DNA from: Antennarius striatus | Taxonomy: Eukaryota; Chordata; Actinopteri; Lophiiformes; Antennariidae | Length of the DNA stretch: 64,000 nucleotides | Direction of reading: 5' to 3' | NCBI RefSeq assembly: GCF_040054535.1 | Contig: NC_090794.1 | Coordinates: 7,902,501-7,966,500 of the forward strand | In this document: one piece after another, positions 22,141 to 64,000 of the stretch | Layout of the letters: each line of letters opens with the position of its first letter | How positions within the stretch are numbered: position 1 is the first letter of the stretch | The notes under the pieces: model-generated | Seen by the model: the letters and a program-made list of their open reading frames with translations, nothing else | Told to the model about the DNA's origin: nothing | The model's database searches: none | Position numbers and translations under genes: made by a program

Positions 22141-25100
22141 GCCTCACAATCAACAGTTTGTGAGGCAAACAGTTTTTTGAGGAACTTTCAGTGTGAAGCT
22201 CTGAGCTAGGACATTACTGCACAATGCTACCATAGCCTGAACGAACTCCCCCTCAGGGATGGCCACGCCCTTGGGGATGTCAACCGATGAATATCGTGAA
22301 TCACTCTGTCCAACCACAGAGCGCAATTTGTGATATAACAAATTGCGCTCTCAAATTCCAATCGTTTTGATTCAGTCTGGGCCATGAATTCACAAAATTC
22401 CGAATATTTATTGATGCAGGAAGTGTTTGTTTACCAGATTCTAGGAGTTGTTCGGGTTATGGGGGACCACTATGTATGAAAATTTGATTTTCATAATAGG
22501 ACCCCTTTAAAATAGGTACCTACCTGTAGTGAGGTGTGTGGCTAGCCCAAGAATCATTCACTAGAAGCCTGTAGAGGGTAAGACTTTCCATCAAGTATCA
22601 GGAAATCCTAGAAAAACATGTCTCACCATGTTTGAGGATGGATATCGGGACATCCCAAAGACCTCAAAGACCACTGAGGCTGGAGTTCAGGAGAAATCCT
22701 GGAGTTTTGTTATTTGGGAGTGGGCATTTTTCTGCCCTGTTTGTGCCCCATAGAAAATAAAATTTGAAAAAGACAGTGGCATTAGAGATCTTAGGCCTTT
22801 GCTAATAAAGAGTGGATTAAAATTCAAAAGGAACATTGTCAAAACATGATGTCTGGGTATGCATCATGTTTGAAACAAAAGTCTACAAAGTACATTTGTT
22901 ATTACAGGTTTGAATCATTCAAAGACCGCAGTAGTCTGTAAAAGTAACACTCTGTATTTGTGAAAACATTTATAATAGTGTTCAGCAGGTAGAGCTTCCC
23001 CATCTTTATTATCTTTTGAATTTAGTTGAGTCTCTAATCTTTCCAGATATCCCAGCTAGCTATTTAAGCAAAGGTACGCGAGGGGTAAAACCCCAGTTGG
23101 GAATCACTTCCTTACTACATCTAATGCAAAGCAAGACCCAGATTGTACCCCTGTCTTCAATTACAATTTTCTAGCTGGGTAATCCAGTCTGGATGTCTGT
23201 CAGGTTAAACTGAGCATGGGTACTCTCCCTGCCTTTCCTGTTAGTCCTACCCAAACTGATAAAATCCCCTCGTATTTTCTCATAGGTAATTATGAGATAA
23301 AGGTGTGGTGCTGTCTGGTATTAACGTTGAATCTGAAATAACATGGAGATTTCTGCCCTTGATTGTCAATGGATTTGAGGCAGGCTGTCACTTCTACATC
23401 GAGTCACGTGTCACAAAGACTTAGTCAGCCCTGAACAGATGTAGTGGAAGTGGAATGTATCCTGGGCTCCCTCTGATGAAGTGAACCCTGTTGCTACTCC
23501 TGGGCACTCAGACATAAGAGTCTGAGCTGCTGGCGAATGAGGCTTATAATGAAGCCCTGGAGATGTCTCGTTTAGATTCTATAGCTTTCTCTCCTTCCCA
23601 ACTAACTGACACTGACTGCCAATCAACTGCATGGCAAAACGGAGTTTGTAGGTTTCAATGGAATGTACTGACCTGCTCTGTTTTCTGTGGTATGTTGAGT
23701 TTAATAAAGAATTTGTAGTGGAAACCTTTCCCTTCCTGTTTCTCTCCACTGTCTCAAGCCTTTTATAGAGTCCCATTATGATACACTGTAAAAGTCAGAG
23801 AAAGTATAACTTTATTTTAAATGAAATTTTTAGATCTAAATACAGTATAAGCAATAGTCTGAACATGTAAGTACACCTCTGACTGAGAGCTAGATTGCTG
23901 TGTCCAATCCCAGATAAAAATATGGGAATTGGAATTAACCAGACCCTGATTGCATTTTCTGCCTGTGAATTTGACTAAGAATAATAACAATGTCTAACTG
24001 TGTTTTTACTACCATGATCATGGATCTTCGATCCACGTTTCTTAGTAACTACAGTTCTTGAAAAAATGAAGTGGAGTAGGAGCAGTGCTTCATATTAATC
24101 AGACCATATGCAAGTAGCTTCATTTGGCCAACTACAAGCATCAAATTATTTGTAGATTACTTTTGTAATTCATGAACAATATGCTATTTTGATCCCTGGT
24201 CGTATACCATTCAACACCAATGAGCCTTTCATGTTGTACTGTGTAAAAGCAGCTTCTTCACGGATCAACTTTGCCTAGGTTAGAGGCAGCATAGCAAATG
24301 TAAAATGTGTGTCCTGTGTGTTCAAAGCAACACAGGAACAAATGTTTTTCACTTTACAATTTGCACTGGTGGACATTCAAGAGCTTTCTGTGAGAGAGTA
24401 ACTTGATTTTTCAAGGAGATCTATGTCTCCCGGTCTATGAAATGGTGTTACATCATAAAACCAGGGATCTTCTGTTCCCAAGAACAATGGATACTTTAAG
24501 TCACTGACCACATCTGATCAGTTGGGCTAGTCTACATTTCCTGACAGAAATCTCATTTGTCTGTTCAGTCCTGCTCATAGATTGCTTATTTGAGGAAAGG
24601 CTTATTGATGGGTTTATTTAAAATACTGGGAGAGGAACAATCACAGAGGCCTGAGAACCAGTATCATGAAGAATTTCAAAATAAATCCACATCTAGATCA
24701 GATTTATTTTACCCTTTCTTTGCATTGGTCAATTTATGAAAGTGAATACAAACAATTCAATAATTATTAATGAAAATCCTGATGCCTTTAAAAAACATTG
24801 TTCATTCCATTTAATGATAAAATGTGCAGCAATTAAAATTTTTCTCGAACTTGCCATGCACACACTTGTGAAACAACTATAATCTGTGAGTTCACATGAA
24901 CTGGCAGTGGAAAGCAGGAGGCCCTCATAAATGCAGCCAGGCACATCATACTCCAGTTCTGTGTGCTTAGCATTTGAAGAGTCCACACTGGGCTGTTGTC
25001 AGCTTGTGATTGCAAGAGATGGAAATGAAGCTTAGGAAAATATTCAGCCGAAAATGATGTCCTGTTAGTCTGCGAAGAATTTATAGTGTATGTCAAAACT

Positions 25101-26635
25101 GGAACACAGAGAAGATGCCACTCTTGATTTTTTTTTCATCTTTAAAGCTTGAAATCCTTCCAATTTTGAGGTTTTGAACATTTCAAATTCACTAATGCTT
25201 CGAGGGTGCATTAGTTTGAGAGTTGGGAATGTTATATTTTTCATACCGAAACAAATTATCTGCAGTCTGGTCAAATACCTTCACGGCTGCTTTGCAAGAA
25301 AAATCAAAAAAGGCCTGTAATGATCCCTTTTTCCTGGAAAGCCCCTCCTGTTCATCTATATGTTTCCTTGAGAAAATGTCACCCACCAGATAAAATGCTA
25401 ACCAGATGTTAAGCTGCTATTGGCAAAGCGTGTCTTTTAACTCAAAATGGCTCAGTATTGCACCAGTTGCAGTGGCGCGGCTCACGCGTGTGTCAGCTGT
25501 ACTTGCTGTAAGCTCTCCCTGCAAAGGAAAAGCTATCTCTGCTGATTGCATAAGTCACTTGTTTCCATAAGAGGATGGAAAAATATCAGGATCATGCTGG
25601 AAAAACAACCATGACATTCCAAAGGAGAGCCAAAGCTTTAACAGAATATATTTGTGGTTATCATACCTGTCTGTAATTTGTAGAAAATTGCTAATACTCA
25701 TAATGTGTCCTGTGTTTACTTTTGTAATTGGAGCACACACTCTCAGGAGATGAGGACTTGCTTCTGCAAGGTGTTTTCACGGATCAAGTAACAGTATGTG
25801 GTTACATAAGAAAAAACCTTAGATTCATAAAATACATGTGTACTTTTGTTCTAAGAAAAATATACATCAATTAAGTGCAGGTATATGCCAACTGAAAGTA
25901 GAACATCAGATTCAAAATGCAATGTAGAAACATCATCCAGTTCTATAATGTACTTCTATACAAAGAGACAAAACTGTTGGAAAATATCCATAAATCATCT
26001 AAAATTATAATGCACTTTCATTTTGTAGAGAGTTATTGACAGCATATATAACACAAAATTAAATGCATTTTTCTGATTTCTTTAACTGGATAAAGTTTAC
26101 ACTGTGAACGGCACTGAGCCAGCAGGCTGTCCTTTGACACAATAACCGAGTATAAATAGGGTTCCATAGAAAGGCTTTCATCTCATTGAATTTAAAAAAA
26201 AACAAAAAACAGCAAAAACCCAACAGTAATAGTAATAATAATAGTATTAGTAGTAATAATAATAACAATAATAATAATGCCAATCTAGAGTTTCAGACAA
26301 AATAGCTTTCAAAAGACCAGTTTATATATTTGAGTTTTTATCTTAAAAATTTTTTTTAGCAATTTTTGTTCTATTTTAAAAAAGTTCATAAAAATATAAA
26401 TGAGATTAATTGTGTCTGATATTTTAGTTACATGTGATTTTCTCCAACAACTGGACCCATAAAATCATCACAGATTAAACAAATGAAAACAGCTAAACTT
26501 GGCCTGAAAACTTAAGCCAAATACTGCAGATTTTGTTATATTTCCAAACAGATCTGTCCACAAACACTTCAAGGCCTCTCCCACCTGAAACTGTCTTTGC
26601 TTTTTTTTTTTCTATACCTCAAGCTCATGTTCACC
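22141..26635. other. gtf2a1-tshr intergenic DNA and tshr 3' UTR, no gene seen
   Basis: The two genes are convergent, so part of the right end must be the tshr 3' UTR on the minus strand; its end could not be chosen. Open frames here are short and have no recognisable family. An interrupted AAT repeat lies at 26222-26280. Otherwise the sequence looks unique and A/T-rich. Confidence 0.5.
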
Positions 26636-63649
<37,014 letters not shown>

Positions 63650-64000
63650 GTTAGCATTATACGTTCATCCTTATCTTCTTGTCTGTTCATATGTGTCTGT
63701 AAAAATGCAAAATGCAGTTGAGCTGTATATTATCCCCCTATTTTTAAATGGATTGATCTGAAAATGTGGCGGACCAAGCCCTCTTATTATTGTATGAATC
63801 TCAGGGTAAATTGTTTGATCTTCAAATAATCATGCATTAGTAATTGTATGAAGCTGAAATAGACACATTTATTACTAACCGTTGTTAATCAAATCATCAA
63901 TACAATAACTCTAACCCTTGAACAAAGTAAACCTTCTCAGAAGTGGCCTACCTTCCGAAGTTCTTCCAAGAACAGAATGAAGTTTCATCTGAAATTTAAC
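63650..64000 (+). other. cep128: cep128 intron 20, start
   Basis: This follows the GT donor at 63650-63651 and runs off the window. Nothing else was recognised in it. Confidence 0.7.

Overview
This window is vertebrate nuclear DNA, most likely from a ray-finned (teleost) fish. The evidence is multi-exon genes with GT-AG introns, four proteins that align exon by exon with vertebrate orthologues, very dense CA/TG and tetranucleotide microsatellites, tRNA-headed SINEs of the kind common in fish, and a decayed full-length Tc1-like transposon. Nothing bacterial or viral was seen. Orthologue comparisons rest on remembered family knowledge, not on a search run here.

Layout. (1) 1-3175 (+): the last two coding exons of foxn3, a forkhead repressor; the rest of the gene lies left of the window. 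(2) 3176-11280: non-coding DNA, probably including a long foxn3 3' UTR, with one long inverted repeat. (3) 11,760-21,100 (+): the complete gtf2a1 gene (TFIIA alpha/beta precursor), ten coding exons encoding 383 residues, with a TATA-containing promoter, a second GC-rich promoter-like island in intron 1, and a 78-bp tandem duplication in the 3' UTR. (4) 21,690-26,635: SINE debris and intergenic DNA. (5) 26,636-45,218 (-): the complete tshr gene (thyrotropin receptor), ten coding exons encoding 774 residues; every exon has the size and phase expected for the glycoprotein-hormone receptor family. (6) 45,219-46,673: the shared head-to-head promoter interval. (7) 46,674-63,649 (+): the first 20 coding exons of cep128, about 918 codons, running off the right edge.

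The block gtf2a1 - tshr - cep128 with the two latter genes divergent is the same arrangement known in mammals (human 14q31), so it is an old syntenic unit. foxn3 directly next to gtf2a1 differs from the human spacing of several megabases. The four genes do not form one pathway: foxn3 and gtf2a1 act in nuclear transcription, tshr is a plasma-membrane receptor, and cep128 is a centriolar coiled-coil protein.

I found no convincing undescribed gene system. The best leads are small: an antisense ORF and divergent promoter signals in gtf2a1 intron 1, three perfect or long inverted repeats in non-coding DNA, a SINE family whose copies share an internal TG microsatellite, a tshr C-tail without the PDZ-type end of the human receptor, and a missing segment in the cep128 coiled coil.
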